Assembly (NCBI GenBank): GCA_002340515.1 | Contig: DDMF01000129.1 | Coordinates: 2,217 to 32,019 of the forward strand | From: Rhodobacteraceae bacterium UBA2553 | GTDB lineage: Bacteria > Pseudomonadota > Alphaproteobacteria > Rhodobacterales > Rhodobacteraceae | Direction of reading: 5' to 3' | Length of the DNA: 29,803 nucleotides | Part shown: piece after piece, positions 1-8,944 of the stretch | How the letters are laid out: every line of letters begins with the position of its first letter | Numbering within the stretch: the stretch's first letter is position 1 | The notes under the pieces: generated by a model | The model's database searches: none | Seen by the model: only the letters and a program-made list of their open reading frames with translations | What the model was told of the DNA's origin: nothing | Translations under genes and position numbers: made by a program

Positions 1-1196
1 AGGCCGATTTGGTAATTGTCGGCGGGGGGTATACGGGATTGTCCGCCGCGTTATTTGCGGCGCAGCAAGGCGCCAAAACCTGTTTGGTTGAGGGGAGCGA
101 GTTTGGGGCCGGCGGGTCTGGGCGCAATGTTGGGCTAAGCAATGCGGGGCTTTGGTTGCCGCCCGAAGACATCAACGCACGCCTTGAAAAGGCGGCGGGC
201 GCGCGCCTGTCGTCGATCCTTGGCGGGGCGCCTGATCTTGTTTATCAGCTGATCGCACACCATGGCATCGCTTGTGAACCGGTGCGCAATGGCACATTGC
301 ATTGCGCCCATGCTTTGGCCGGGATGGACGATCTGAAACGCCGCCATGCGCAGTTAAGTGCCATTGGTGCGCCGGTCTTATTGCTATCACGCGACGAGGC
401 GGTTTCGCGGGTCGGGTCAGACCGGGTGCATGGCGCGATATTTGACCCACGCGCCGGAACCATCCAACCGCTGGCCTATGCCAAAGGGCTGGCCCGCGCA
501 GCGATGGAGCAGGGCGCGGAGCTGTTTGAACACTCCCCCGCGACAGCCATCACCCATTGCGGAAAAAACTGGTGCGTGACCACACCGAAGGGGCGCATTT
601 CGGCACCTGCGATGATTGTGGCCACCAATGCCTATGCAATGCCATCCAAGGGTTTGGCGTCGCCCGATCTTGTGCCGGTACATTATTTTCAAGCAGCGAC
701 TGCGCCGCTTTCACCGCAGCAGCGCCGTCGAATTTTGCCCGGCGGGGAAGGCTGCTGGGACACGGCGATGGTCATGTCGTCCTGGCGTTTGGATCAGGAG
801 GGGCGGCTGATTATTGGCGGGATGGGGCGGCTGGATCACCCGGCAGGTGGTATCCATCGCCGCTGGTTGGATCGCAAACTGGCGCAGATGTTTCCAGAAT
901 TGGCGGGCACAAAGATGACCCACGCCTGGTTCGGGCGCATTGCTATGACAGCAGAGTATTTGCCTAAAATTCAAGATCTTGGTCAAAATGCCCTGATGGC
1001 ATTTGGGTATTCCGGGCGCGGAATTGGGCCGGGCACCGTGTTTGGGCAAGAGATGGCGCGCGCGGTGTTGGCGCAAAGCCACACTGACCTTCCCATCGCC
1101 CCGGTGACCGAACACAGCTATCCGCTTGCCGGACTTCGCGAGGCTTATTACGAGGCGGGCGCGACCTTGACGCATTTGCTGAAAAACCGTTGGTGA
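1..1196 (+). CDS. FAD-dependent oxidoreductase, DAO family (5' end cut by window)
   Basis: This is a flavoprotein amine or amino-acid oxidase of the DAO family, resembling gamma-glutamylputrescine oxidases (PuuB-like). Near its start is a Rossmann FAD-binding motif (VIVGGGYTGLSAAL, with an acidic residue in LVEG closing the second strand). Near the end is FGYSGRGIGPGT, typical of the flavin-contacting C-terminal region of this family. The reading frame is open to the left edge (codons for Ala-Asp-Leu precede VIVGGG), so the apparent TTG start at 9 is an internal Leu codon and roughly 30-40 N-terminal residues are missing. The visible part is 397 codons. It ends 25 bases from the convergent GGDEF/EAL gene. 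The substrate cannot be told from sequence; polyamine or amino-acid catabolism is an inference. Confidence 0.85.
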   Translation, partial: ADLVIVGGGYTGLSAALFAAQQGAKTCLVEGSEFGAGGSGRNVGLSNAGLWLPPEDINARLEKAAGARLSSILGGAPDLVYQLIAHHGIACEPVRNGTLHCAHALAGMDDLKRRHAQLSAIGAPVLLLSRDEAVSRVGSDRVHGAIFDPRAGTIQPLAYAKGLARAAMEQGAELFEHSPATAITHCGKNWCVTTPKGRISAPAMIVATNAYAMPSKGLASPDLVPVHYFQAATAPLSPQQRRRILPGGEGCWDTAMVMSSWRLDQEGRLIIGGMGRLDHPAGGIHRRWLDRKLAQMFPELAGTKMTHAWFGRIAMTAEYLPKIQDLGQNALMAFGYSGRGIGPGTVFGQEMARAVLAQSHTDLPIAPVTEHSYPLAGLREAYYEAGATLTHLLKNRW

Positions 1197-1221
1197 TGGT
1201 CAGCAAAAATGCCACGCGGCC

Positions 1222-4200
1222 CTAACTTAAGACCCGCTTTCGGCTTTCTGCCTCCTTGGACAACGCCAGAAGATCCGCCATCGACATGGGCGGGGACAAG
1301 AGAAACCCCTGCCCAAAGTCGACGCCAATCCCCGTGAGAAACGCCCGTTGCTCTGGGGTTTCGATCCCTTCTGCAATGACCTTAACCCCCAGGCGATGGG
1401 CCAGTTCCGTCATCGTTCGACACAGGGTGGCCGCCTTAGGCGCCGATGGCAGATGGCAGACAAATTCCCGTTCGATTTTCAGGTAATCAATCTGGTGGTG
1501 CAGGAAATAGGACATCGAGGAATACCCCGTGCCAAAATCGTCCAAAGCCAGCTGGATGCCCGCATTTTGCAGTGCCTCAAGTCGTTCCACGACAAATCCG
1601 CTTTCCTCCAGCAGCGCACTTTCGGTGATCTCAACAATCAGGCTTTGCCCAGCCACACCATGCTGCTTAAGCCGATCTAACCATATCAGCGTCGCGTCCT
1701 CACGCGGGGTCAGTTGCAGCGGTGAGACATTCATGCCGAGCTGAAAATCTGCGCCAAAACGAGACTGAAGCAAGGGAATGGCCTGGCAGCAATGTTCAAA
1801 CACCCAGTCGCCGACTGCCCCGATCAAACCCACCTCTTCAGCCAAGGGAATGAACTGACAGGGGGAAATCGGCCCCGTTTCGGGATGGCTCCAGCGCAAC
1901 AGCGCCTCTGCTTTGGTAATCTGGTTGGTTTTCAGGTCAACGATCGGTTGGAAGTGAAGGTCAAAGCTTTGATCTTGCAGCGTTTCTTGAAGCGCGCCAA
2001 TCAGTTTTGATTTCTCATTCACCGCCTGTTTTATCGACGGATTGAACATCATGGCCCGGTTGCGCCCAGACGCTTTGGCGACATACATGGCTTGATCTGC
2101 TGCGGTCAAAAGCTCCGTGGCGGAACCCGCATCATCTGGAAATCTCGCGATTCCAACACTGGCAGTCAGATGCACAATTTCACCATCAATTTCAAACGGA
2201 TGCGCTATGGCTGCGATAATTGCGTCGGCCAGGGCAGCCGCACGCGCGCGCGGGCGTTTATGCCCAAGCACCACGGTGAATTCATCCCCCCCATGGCGGG
2301 CCATCGTCTCGTCGGGGGCCATAAGAACGCGCAGCCGGGTTGCGGCCTGAGACAGGACCAAATCACCCGCTGCGTGACCCAGTCGGTCATTGACCTGTTT
2401 CATCCCATCAAGATCCATGAACAAAAGCCCGACGGTCCGCTTGGCGGCTGTGGCTTCCTGAATCTCAAGATCCAGCAATTCCCCCAGGGTCGCGCGGTTA
2501 AGCAGCCCGGTCAGCATATCAAAATGCGCCTGTCGCCAAATCGTTTCATTCGCTTTTTTCTGCTCGGTCATATCGCGGACCAAAATGACAAAGCGCTGCA
2601 CCACGTTGGTGTCGTCAAAAATGGCATTGATGCAGAGCCAGACCGGGATAGTCTCTCCCTCCCGGCTTTGAACCTGAATTTCGCCATTCCAGCCCTTGCC
2701 ACTTTTACGCGCTTTGCGAAATCCAGACGCAAGTTTGCTGCGCGCTGTTTTCTGAACAACCTGGCGCGCGGTGAGTCCAATCAATTCAGGTGCCTCATAA
2801 CCAGCCAACCGTGTAAGGGCGGGATTCACGGTTAGAATTCGGGTATCCGCAGCGGTGACAATCATCCCTTCAGAGCTATTTTCATAGACCATGGCCGAAA
2901 GCTGTAACGCGGTTTCCGATTGTTTTCTGCTGGTGATGTTCCGGACCACCAGAACCGTTTCGTCTGTTCCATAAATCGGACACGCGCGGGCTTCGAAATA
3001 TTGGGTCGAACCATCAATCTCTAGCGTGTATTCCCATGTTGCCAATTCACGGGTCTTCCGGTGCGCGGCGACGTTTTCTTTGAACAATTGTGCCGCATCC
3101 GGGGGCAAGACGTCGGTCACTTGTTTACCGATAAATTCTTTCGGATCCATCATCAGATCGCTGTCATCTTGCGCGTGGTAATCGACGATCACATGGTCCC
3201 GGTTGATGCGGAAGTAAAGATCCGGCAGCGCGTTCAGAACCGCCTCCAGCTCTTCTCGTCGTTGATTTTCCGCTTTCTCCGCGGCTTTCATATGGGTTTT
3301 CACATGGGCGAACTGGTCACCCAGATACGTAAACTCTTGCACCGCACCCGGCTTTTCACGGGCCCCAGAGGGCGCGATCCAAGTAATATTATCAAGGTTC
3401 CCTGCGGATTTAGTGAGTTCATCAAGCGGTTTCAGAATTGCACGATTGGCAAGATGCCGCACCAACATCCAGACCAAAAACAATCCCATAAGAACCAACA
3501 CCAACCGGGATCCAGTGTGCCAATTGGCGGCTGCGAGTTGAGCGTCAATTGGGATGCCAACACTGACAGATGTATTATTTCCCTCACCGTCGCCGAACAG
3601 AATTTTGTTGTGATAAACGCGTCTCATCCCATCTGGCCCGGTGCGAATTTCACCTGCCTCGGCGACCTCCTCACCAATTTCCAAGCCCACATCCGCGCTT
3701 GATTTCCCAAACAGCGACGGGTCAGCGGGATAATGTGCGGCAATTTTATTGGTGCTGTCGACGATATAGGCCACGGTTCCTGTCGGCAGGTTGCGCTTTG
3801 CTAAGTTCCTGCTCCACCAATCGAGCGAGACAACGGCCACAGCAACGCCAACAACCTTGTTCTCCGGTCCGTTCGCTTGCACCGGATAGGCAAAATTAAT
3901 GCTGGAAACCCCGGCGGCACGATCGGTTTGAATGGGGCTCATCGAGAACACCCGCTGGGTCAGTGCGCGTTGAAAATAGGGGCGGTCTGCAACATTCACC
4001 GGAGCGGCAAGCGGAATGGCATTACACAAAAGCCGCCCATCCGCCAACGGCACCCCGAGATTGACATAGGTTTTGGCGAGACGAAGGCTGAGCCGCAGAA
4101 ACTCGGTGCAATGCGGGTCAGACGGGTCTTGGATGGGGGGGGCGACAGCCAGTTCTTGCAGGAAAACACGCGTTTCATAAATGATCCGCCGTTGCGTGCT

Positions 4201-4353
4201 GGCCAGGCTTTCGGCAATGCGTTCTGCCTCATAGTGGCTTTGGTCATAGACATGCCCACGCTCAATATACGCCTGAAACACCATAACCAGAACACCGGGC
4301 CATGCGACCAGAAGCAGCAACAATCGAAGCTTGAAATTAAGAGATTTGATCAT
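1222..4353 (-). CDS. Membrane sensor GGDEF-EAL protein (Cache-PAS-PAS-GGDEF-EAL)
   Basis: A 1043-residue inner-membrane cyclic-di-GMP turnover protein. Order: transmembrane helix about 8-29, periplasmic double-Cache-like sensor about 30-280, second helix about 283-303, a HAMP-like linker, two PAS domains about 370-480 and 485-605, GGDEF about 610-775 and EAL about 785-1035. The cyclase signature GGDEF is intact at 688-692, but the RxxD inhibitory site usually found five residues upstream is absent (APDE there). The EAL domain keeps EAL at 816-818, NVSPLQL, EITES, DDFGTGYSS and AEGIET, so phosphodiesterase activity is likely. Whether the protein makes or degrades c-di-GMP, and what its Cache domain binds, is unknown. 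No clear Shine-Dalgarno sequence precedes the ATG. It is transcribed away from the nir genes. Confidence 0.93.
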   Translation of the reverse strand: MIKSLNFKLRLLLLLVAWPGVLVMVFQAYIERGHVYDQSHYEAERIAESLASTQRRIIYETRVFLQELAVAPPIQDPSDPHCTEFLRLSLRLAKTYVNLGVPLADGRLLCNAIPLAAPVNVADRPYFQRALTQRVFSMSPIQTDRAAGVSSINFAYPVQANGPENKVVGVAVAVVSLDWWSRNLAKRNLPTGTVAYIVDSTNKIAAHYPADPSLFGKSSADVGLEIGEEVAEAGEIRTGPDGMRRVYHNKILFGDGEGNNTSVSVGIPIDAQLAAANWHTGSRLVLVLMGLFLVWMLVRHLANRAILKPLDELTKSAGNLDNITWIAPSGAREKPGAVQEFTYLGDQFAHVKTHMKAAEKAENQRREELEAVLNALPDLYFRINRDHVIVDYHAQDDSDLMMDPKEFIGKQVTDVLPPDAAQLFKENVAAHRKTRELATWEYTLEIDGSTQYFEARACPIYGTDETVLVVRNITSRKQSETALQLSAMVYENSSEGMIVTAADTRILTVNPALTRLAGYEAPELIGLTARQVVQKTARSKLASGFRKARKSGKGWNGEIQVQSREGETIPVWLCINAIFDDTNVVQRFVILVRDMTEQKKANETIWRQAHFDMLTGLLNRATLGELLDLEIQEATAAKRTVGLLFMDLDGMKQVNDRLGHAAGDLVLSQAATRLRVLMAPDETMARHGGDEFTVVLGHKRPRARAAALADAIIAAIAHPFEIDGEIVHLTASVGIARFPDDAGSATELLTAADQAMYVAKASGRNRAMMFNPSIKQAVNEKSKLIGALQETLQDQSFDLHFQPIVDLKTNQITKAEALLRWSHPETGPISPCQFIPLAEEVGLIGAVGDWVFEHCCQAIPLLQSRFGADFQLGMNVSPLQLTPREDATLIWLDRLKQHGVAGQSLIVEITESALLEESGFVVERLEALQNAGIQLALDDFGTGYSSMSYFLHHQIDYLKIEREFVCHLPSAPKAATLCRTMTELAHRLGVKVIAEGIETPEQRAFLTGIGVDFGQGFLLSPPMSMADLLALSKEAESRKRVLS

Positions 4354-5138
4354 GGTCTAAAATACCGTTTGATACAATCTAAGGGCGTTTTAATTCGCAA
4401 GCAAGCCCAACTTGAAGCTGCGCAACTTCAAGCCCCAAATCTGGTCATCTGGACGGGTTCGCGTGCATGGCACGCAAGGCCAGTCGTCTACCGACCCCGA
4501 AGGATCAGCAGCGGCCTCATTTTGACCCAAAGGGACAATCAGACGACTGGCAATATGCGCAGGTTGCTCTCGACCGTTCCTTCGCGAGCGGGTGGCGCAT
4601 GATCATTTCCAAATTCTGCCGGCCTCACCCAAAGACAGCAGGGGCGGAAACGAAGAGGCCGCGTTCGGTGTTTGCCTGTACAAAGTTTGCGCGTGCAAAA
4701 CCGCCCCAAGTGGGGTGCGGAATATCGGCGCCGGCCGAACAAGGGACGCAGCCGGCCGGCGCCCAACCCGTGATCATACTTGGATGTCTCGATATCACGG
4801 CAACGATGTGGGAGGTCGCAATCGTAAGCGAAACAAGTATCGCGGGAAGTTTTGAGAACAGATGTGAAGGTGGGTGAACACGTGGCAAGAGGCGAGATCA
4901 TTGGCAGATTGCCAAAATCCATATCGCTGCCTTGCCCTGTCCCCATCTGGTCCTCCTGTAAGATGCGCATAATGGCGCGGACTTTGGATAGGGGCACGAT
5001 GACGGGGAATCGCTTGTGTGTTCTTAACGAATGTCAAGTTGTCGCAGTTTGTCGATTTTTTCTATTCTTCTTACTATAGGCAACACAGGCCGTCTTTTTC
5101 AGCCGCTCACGACAAAGATCAACTTTTCGTCATCCAGA
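4354..5138. other. Long non-coding region between the GGDEF-EAL gene and nirS, with inverted repeats
   Basis: No convincing gene is present. Short open frames on both strands have no recognisable family and conflict with each other. The left part is rich in dyads: CTTGAAG (4411-4417) with CTTCAAG (4426-4432), GCGTGC (4461-4466) with GCACGC (4470-4475), and an exact 11-base inverted repeat GCCAGTCGTCT (4479-4489) with AGACGACTGGC (4541-4551). The function is unknown. The minus-strand promoter of the sensor gene must lie at the left end and the nirS promoter lies just right of this region. Confidence 0.55.
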
Positions 5139-5152
5139 TTAACATTTGTCAA
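5139..5152 (+). promoter_or_regulatory. FNR/NNR-type box of nirS
   Basis: The 14-mer TTAACATTTGTCAA is a dyad of the Crp-Fnr family (TTAAC-N4-GTCAA), the form associated with NNR/NnrR/Dnr nitric-oxide-responsive control of denitrification genes. Its centre is 68 bases upstream of the nirS ATG. A class II arrangement (activator at -41.5) would put transcription start near 5187, with CATCTT (5175-5180) as a weak -10 element. Regulator identity is inferred; no crp/fnr gene is in the window. Confidence 0.72.
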
Positions 5153-5213
5153 GACGCACAGGGCCCATGACCTTCATCTTCTCGGTGCCTTACCAAGCAA
5201 ATGGAGAGTGATC

Positions 5214-6890
5214 ATGTCACTTGGAATCACCTACAAGAAAACAAGTCATACGCTAGGGCTCGGCTTTGCCCTTCTGCTCGGCAGCGTCGCTCTGCCAGCA
5301 TTCGCTGAGGGACCTACCCTGAGCGAAGAAGCATTCGATGCTTCTAAACAGTTGTATTTTGAACAATGTGCCGGTTGTCACGGTGTGCTGCGCAAAGGCG
5401 CCACTGGTAAAAACCTTGAGCCACATTGGAAGAAAACCGCAGCTGACGGCACCGTCACCGAAGGTGGCACGCTGAAGCTGGGTCAAGAACGTCTGGAAAA
5501 AATCATCGCCTGGGGTACTGAAGGCGGGATGAACAACTTTTCGGACATTATGACCGAAGAGCAGATCAAAGACATGGCGACCTATATCCAAATGGATCCG
5601 CCAAAACCGCCAGAAATGTCGCTGGCTCAGATGAAAGAGACCCGCAAGGTCTATGTTGAAGAAGCTGATTACCCAACCGAGCCGCTTCACGGCCGCAACT
5701 GGGAAAACTTCTTCGTCGTCATCGAGCGTGATGCAGGTAAAGTGGCCGTTGTTGACGGTGACACCAAAGAAGTTCTGGTGCACATCCCAACCGGTTATGC
5801 GGTTCACGTGATCAAAGCCTCTGAGCACCACAAGATTACCGAGCCTGAACAGCCTGGTCGCTTCTGGTACACCATGGGCCGTGACGGCAAAATGACCAAA
5901 ATCGACCTCTGGCAGACCCCAGACAAGATGTTGGTTTCAGAAGTTAAAGTTGCCTATGACGCCCGCGACGTTGCCGTATCCGGCGATGGTAAATACGTTA
6001 TTGGTGGCGGTTACTGGCCTCCGCATTTCGTGATCGCAGATGCTGTGACCATGGATCCGCTGAAGGTTGTATCGACCCGCGGCGTGAACGTGGATGGTGA
6101 CTATGTAGAAGAAGCGCGTGTTGCGGCGATCTACACCACACCAAATGAAACCAGCTGGATTGTTGCCGTAAAAGAACTCGGCCAACTGTGGCAGGTGGAT
6201 TACTCCGATCTGGACAACCTGCGGATCGACAAGATCAACTCGGCCAAATTCCTGCACGATGGCTTCTTTGACCCAACAGGTCGTTACTTCCAGATCGCTG
6301 CAAACGCATCGAACAAAATGGTTGTTGTCGACACCAAAGAACGCAAGTTGGAAGCTATGATCGACGTGGCAGCATTGCCGCACCCCGGTCCAGGCGCCAA
6401 CTGGGTTGACCCGAATTGTGGCCCTGTTGCTGGCACAACCCACCTTGGTGTTGGGACTGTGACTGTTTGGGGTAACGACCCAGAAGGTCATGCCGACAAC
6501 GCGTGGAAAACCTGTTACGAAGTTGAAACCGACGGTGCTGGCTTGTTTGTACGGACCCACCCGAATTCGAAATATGTTTGGGCTGACCAAACGAAACACC
6601 CTGAGCCCGAAGTACAACAATCGGTACAGGTTATTTCGAAAGAAACCGGTGAGATCGTGAAAACCATTCAGGTTACCGACACACCCGGTACCGCTGCGGT
6701 TCACTTTGAATTCAACGCAGACGGCACCGAAGTTTGGGTTTCCAAATGGAACCTGTCGGACAGCCTTGAGCCAAACGGTGAAATCGTAATCTACGACGCA
6801 GAAACTCTCGAAGAGAAAGCCCGCGTTAAAGGTCTTTATGCACCTACAGGCAAGTTCAACGTCTACAACCGTTCGAACCACGTGACCTAA
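5214..6890 (+). CDS. nirS: Cytochrome cd1 nitrite reductase NirS
   Basis: Periplasmic NO-forming nitrite reductase: nitrite is reduced to nitric oxide at haem d1, with electrons entering through haem c. I start it at ATG 5214, 5 bases after GGAGAG (5203-5208), giving 558 residues. The longer open frame lacks a signal at its N-terminus, whereas this start gives a Sec signal peptide ending ALPAFA at 31. A cytochrome c domain with CAGCH at 52-56 precedes an eight-bladed d1 propeller. The likely d1 proximal ligand is His198 (GYAVH). The two active-site histidines are His348 (LHDG) and His390 (PHPGPGAN), spaced 42 apart as in Pseudomonas NirS. An insertion of about 8 residues containing EHHK follows His198 (see findings). 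Codon use (GGT, GTT, AAA) suggests high expression. A strong hairpin terminator follows. Confidence 0.96.
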   Translation: MSLGITYKKTSHTLGLGFALLLGSVALPAFAEGPTLSEEAFDASKQLYFEQCAGCHGVLRKGATGKNLEPHWKKTAADGTVTEGGTLKLGQERLEKIIAWGTEGGMNNFSDIMTEEQIKDMATYIQMDPPKPPEMSLAQMKETRKVYVEEADYPTEPLHGRNWENFFVVIERDAGKVAVVDGDTKEVLVHIPTGYAVHVIKASEHHKITEPEQPGRFWYTMGRDGKMTKIDLWQTPDKMLVSEVKVAYDARDVAVSGDGKYVIGGGYWPPHFVIADAVTMDPLKVVSTRGVNVDGDYVEEARVAAIYTTPNETSWIVAVKELGQLWQVDYSDLDNLRIDKINSAKFLHDGFFDPTGRYFQIAANASNKMVVVDTKERKLEAMIDVAALPHPGPGANWVDPNCGPVAGTTHLGVGTVTVWGNDPEGHADNAWKTCYEVETDGAGLFVRTHPNSKYVWADQTKHPEPEVQQSVQVISKETGEIVKTIQVTDTPGTAAVHFEFNADGTEVWVSKWNLSDSLEPNGEIVIYDAETLEEKARVKGLYAPTGKFNVYNRSNHVT

Positions 6891-6923
6891 GTCAAGACTT
6901 TGCCCTAACGGGTAAGCCTATAA

Positions 6924-6955
6924 AGGGGCGGGCACCACGCCCGCCCCTCTTCTTA
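6924..6955 (+). terminator. Hairpin terminator after nirS
   Basis: A 10-bp perfect stem AGGGGCGGGC (6924-6933) and GCCCGCCCCT (6939-6948) with a 5-base loop, followed by the pyrimidine run CTTCTT. It lies between nirS and the NirT-like gene and probably lets a minority of transcripts continue, giving much more nirS than downstream message. Confidence 0.8.
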
Positions 6956-7011
6956 TGGCACTGACATGGTGTCCAAGAACAAGCCAAACGCAGCCAAGAC
7001 GGAGCCGGGAT

Positions 7012-8823
7012 ATGACCCAGACCAACGGTGCTGAACCGAAAAAGCCAATTTGGCGACGCTACTTCCTTTTTGGGATGCCCGTTGCCGCAATCGCCGGCAT
7101 CTTTGTGGCCGGTATCATATTCTGGGGTGGGTTCAACACCGCCATGGAAGCAACAAACACAATGCCTTTCTGTATCTCGTGCCACGAGATGGAGGACAAT
7201 GTGTATGAAGAATATAAGGGCACCATTCACGATGTGAACCGCTCGGGCGTGGGGGCGGTCTGTTCAGACTGCCACGTGCCAAAAGACTGGACGCATAAAA
7301 TGATCCGCAAGATCAAAGCGTCAAAAGAGATTTGGGGCAAACTGACCGGGTCCATTTCGACGCCAGAGCGTTTTGATGCCAAGCGTCTGCATCTGGCGAT
7401 GAACGAATGGGAGCGGATGAAGGCCACAGACAGCCGCGAATGCCGCAACTGTCACGATTTTGAATCGATGATGCCGGAATTCCAGAAACCCCGTGCCCGT
7501 CAACAGCATATGAACGCGATGGAAACCGGTCAGACCTGTATTGATTGCCACAAAGGCATCGCCCACAAAGACCTGCGCGACCGTGCTGATGAGGAATATC
7601 TAGAAACCCTTGAAGCACCAAACCCAGATTTCTCTCGCGAAATTCCAGAAGAATATCTTGCGAGTTTGGCGCGCATCGAGGCGAAAGAGGCTGAAGAAGC
7701 AGAAGCCGCCAAAGTTGCAAAAGCTGCTGAACAGGAAGTCGCCCAAGCCCGAATTGCTGCCGCAGTTGACGCCGCCCTTGCAGAAGAGCGCGCCAAAGCA
7801 GCAGGCACAGCCCCCGCAGCAACCGAAGGTGGTGACGCGGGTGGTGATGTTGCGCCGGGAGTGGATTGGAACGCTGTTCCCTCAACCGATCTGACCTTGT
7901 TCTACCCTGGTCAAGCGTCGTTTGAATGGGTCCAAAACGGCAAAACCCACGGCGGGGCACGTCCTTTGACCAAAGGTGGCGATGCCTGCACAACCTGTCA
8001 CGCAAAAGAACTGGAAGCCATTGGTGGTAAAGTTGTTGCGGGTGGCGGCGGCAAAAGCGCCGAGCTTGAGCCTACTCCGATCCCCGGCAAACCCGGCCTT
8101 ATTGGTGCCACTTTGAAAGCGGCCCATGATGCGGACAACCTCTATGTCCAACTCAGCTGGCCTGACACGGGTCACAACCCTGCGCCATTTGTTGAGGGTG
8201 GCAAGATGGACCCCGACAACCAGGTGAAAGTCGCGATGATGATCACAGGGACGGGCATTGAAATGGGTGATCAAGTGGGCTGCTGGGCAACCTGCCACGC
8301 CGACAACACCTATATGCCGTTTGATCCGGGTCCCGAAGCAATCGCCGCAAATGGTGCGGTGGCAGCCCAGCTGGAAGCACAAAGTTCGATCACCAAATAC
8401 CTGTCCGAAAGCCGCACCAAGATCGAGATCAAAGGTCGCGGTGGGAAAGCTCAGGGCGGTTGGGATCAAATGAAGTCGCCAGAAGAGATTGAGCAACTGC
8501 TTGCGGATGGCACCTTTATGGACCTGATGCGTGTCTATGCGGATGGCTCTTCCTCAAACGGTTACCTTTTGGAGCGCCGGGTTGAGAATGACGGCGAGAT
8601 CACAGCCTCGGCCAGCCTGTCGGCTGGGACATGGACCGTGACCTTCGCCCGCCCATTGGTGACAAACGCTCCCGGGGATGTCGCGCTTGAAGCTGGCAAG
8701 ACCTATACCGTCGGCTTTGCCATCCACGATGATTACGCCTCTGCGCGGTTCCACCATGTAACGCTGAACACCAGCCTTGCATTGGACAATGCAGACGCCA
8801 TTATCAACGTGGTGGGACAGTAA
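7012..8823 (+). CDS. NapC/NirT-like tetrahaem cytochrome fused to an ethylbenzene-dehydrogenase-like haem domain
   Basis: A 603-residue membrane-anchored multihaem cytochrome, probably carrying electrons from the quinol pool to periplasmic acceptors such as NirS. The start is ATG 7012, with GGAG 7 bases upstream. A single N-terminal helix (about 18-40) anchors a NapC/NirT domain with four CXXCH sites: CISCH 54-58, CSDCH 84-88, CRNCH 144-148 and CIDCH 176-180. An Ala/Glu-rich, probably helical linker (about 215-275) leads to a C-terminal part with CTTCH 326-330 and an unusual CWATCH (CX3CH) at 424-429. That part resembles the haem-binding ethylbenzene dehydrogenase/cytochrome c-552-like fold (ATLKAAHDADNLYVQLSW; HDDYASARFHHVTLN). 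Ordinary NapC/NirT proteins are about 200 residues, so this is a fusion. Its place between nirS and a cupredoxin supports a role in nitrite reduction; the exact partner is inferred. Confidence 0.9.
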   Translation: MTQTNGAEPKKPIWRRYFLFGMPVAAIAGIFVAGIIFWGGFNTAMEATNTMPFCISCHEMEDNVYEEYKGTIHDVNRSGVGAVCSDCHVPKDWTHKMIRKIKASKEIWGKLTGSISTPERFDAKRLHLAMNEWERMKATDSRECRNCHDFESMMPEFQKPRARQQHMNAMETGQTCIDCHKGIAHKDLRDRADEEYLETLEAPNPDFSREIPEEYLASLARIEAKEAEEAEAAKVAKAAEQEVAQARIAAAVDAALAEERAKAAGTAPAATEGGDAGGDVAPGVDWNAVPSTDLTLFYPGQASFEWVQNGKTHGGARPLTKGGDACTTCHAKELEAIGGKVVAGGGGKSAELEPTPIPGKPGLIGATLKAAHDADNLYVQLSWPDTGHNPAPFVEGGKMDPDNQVKVAMMITGTGIEMGDQVGCWATCHADNTYMPFDPGPEAIAANGAVAAQLEAQSSITKYLSESRTKIEIKGRGGKAQGGWDQMKSPEEIEQLLADGTFMDLMRVYADGSSSNGYLLERRVENDGEITASASLSAGTWTVTFARPLVTNAPGDVALEAGKTYTVGFAIHDDYASARFHHVTLNTSLALDNADAIINVVGQ

Positions 8824-8863
8824 CCCCCCAGGGTCGGCCAGTATCCCTAACTGGCCGTATACC

Positions 8864-8892
8864 GGGCCCCACTATTATGTGGGGCCCGTTTT
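8864..8892 (+). terminator. Hairpin terminator after the NirT-like gene
   Basis: A 9-bp perfect stem GGGCCCCAC (8864-8872) and GTGGGGCCC (8879-8887) with loop TATTAT, then GTTTTC. A second, shorter dyad GGCCAG/CTGGCC (8836-8856) sits just upstream. Confidence 0.85.
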
Positions 8893-8944
8893 CAATTCAA
8901 AGGCCTGATTCTATTCGAAGGCCCGTTTCATTCGGAGGTATGTG

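Noticed and set aside
4467..4997. Open frames on both strands upstream of nirS (136 and 152 residues, plus an 87-residue minus-strand frame with a hydrophobic stretch)
   Set aside because: They overlap one another, start at weak or TTG codons or lack family resemblance, and their composition looks like shadow translation. One minus-strand ATG has a good AGGAGG-like site, but the product is not recognisable.
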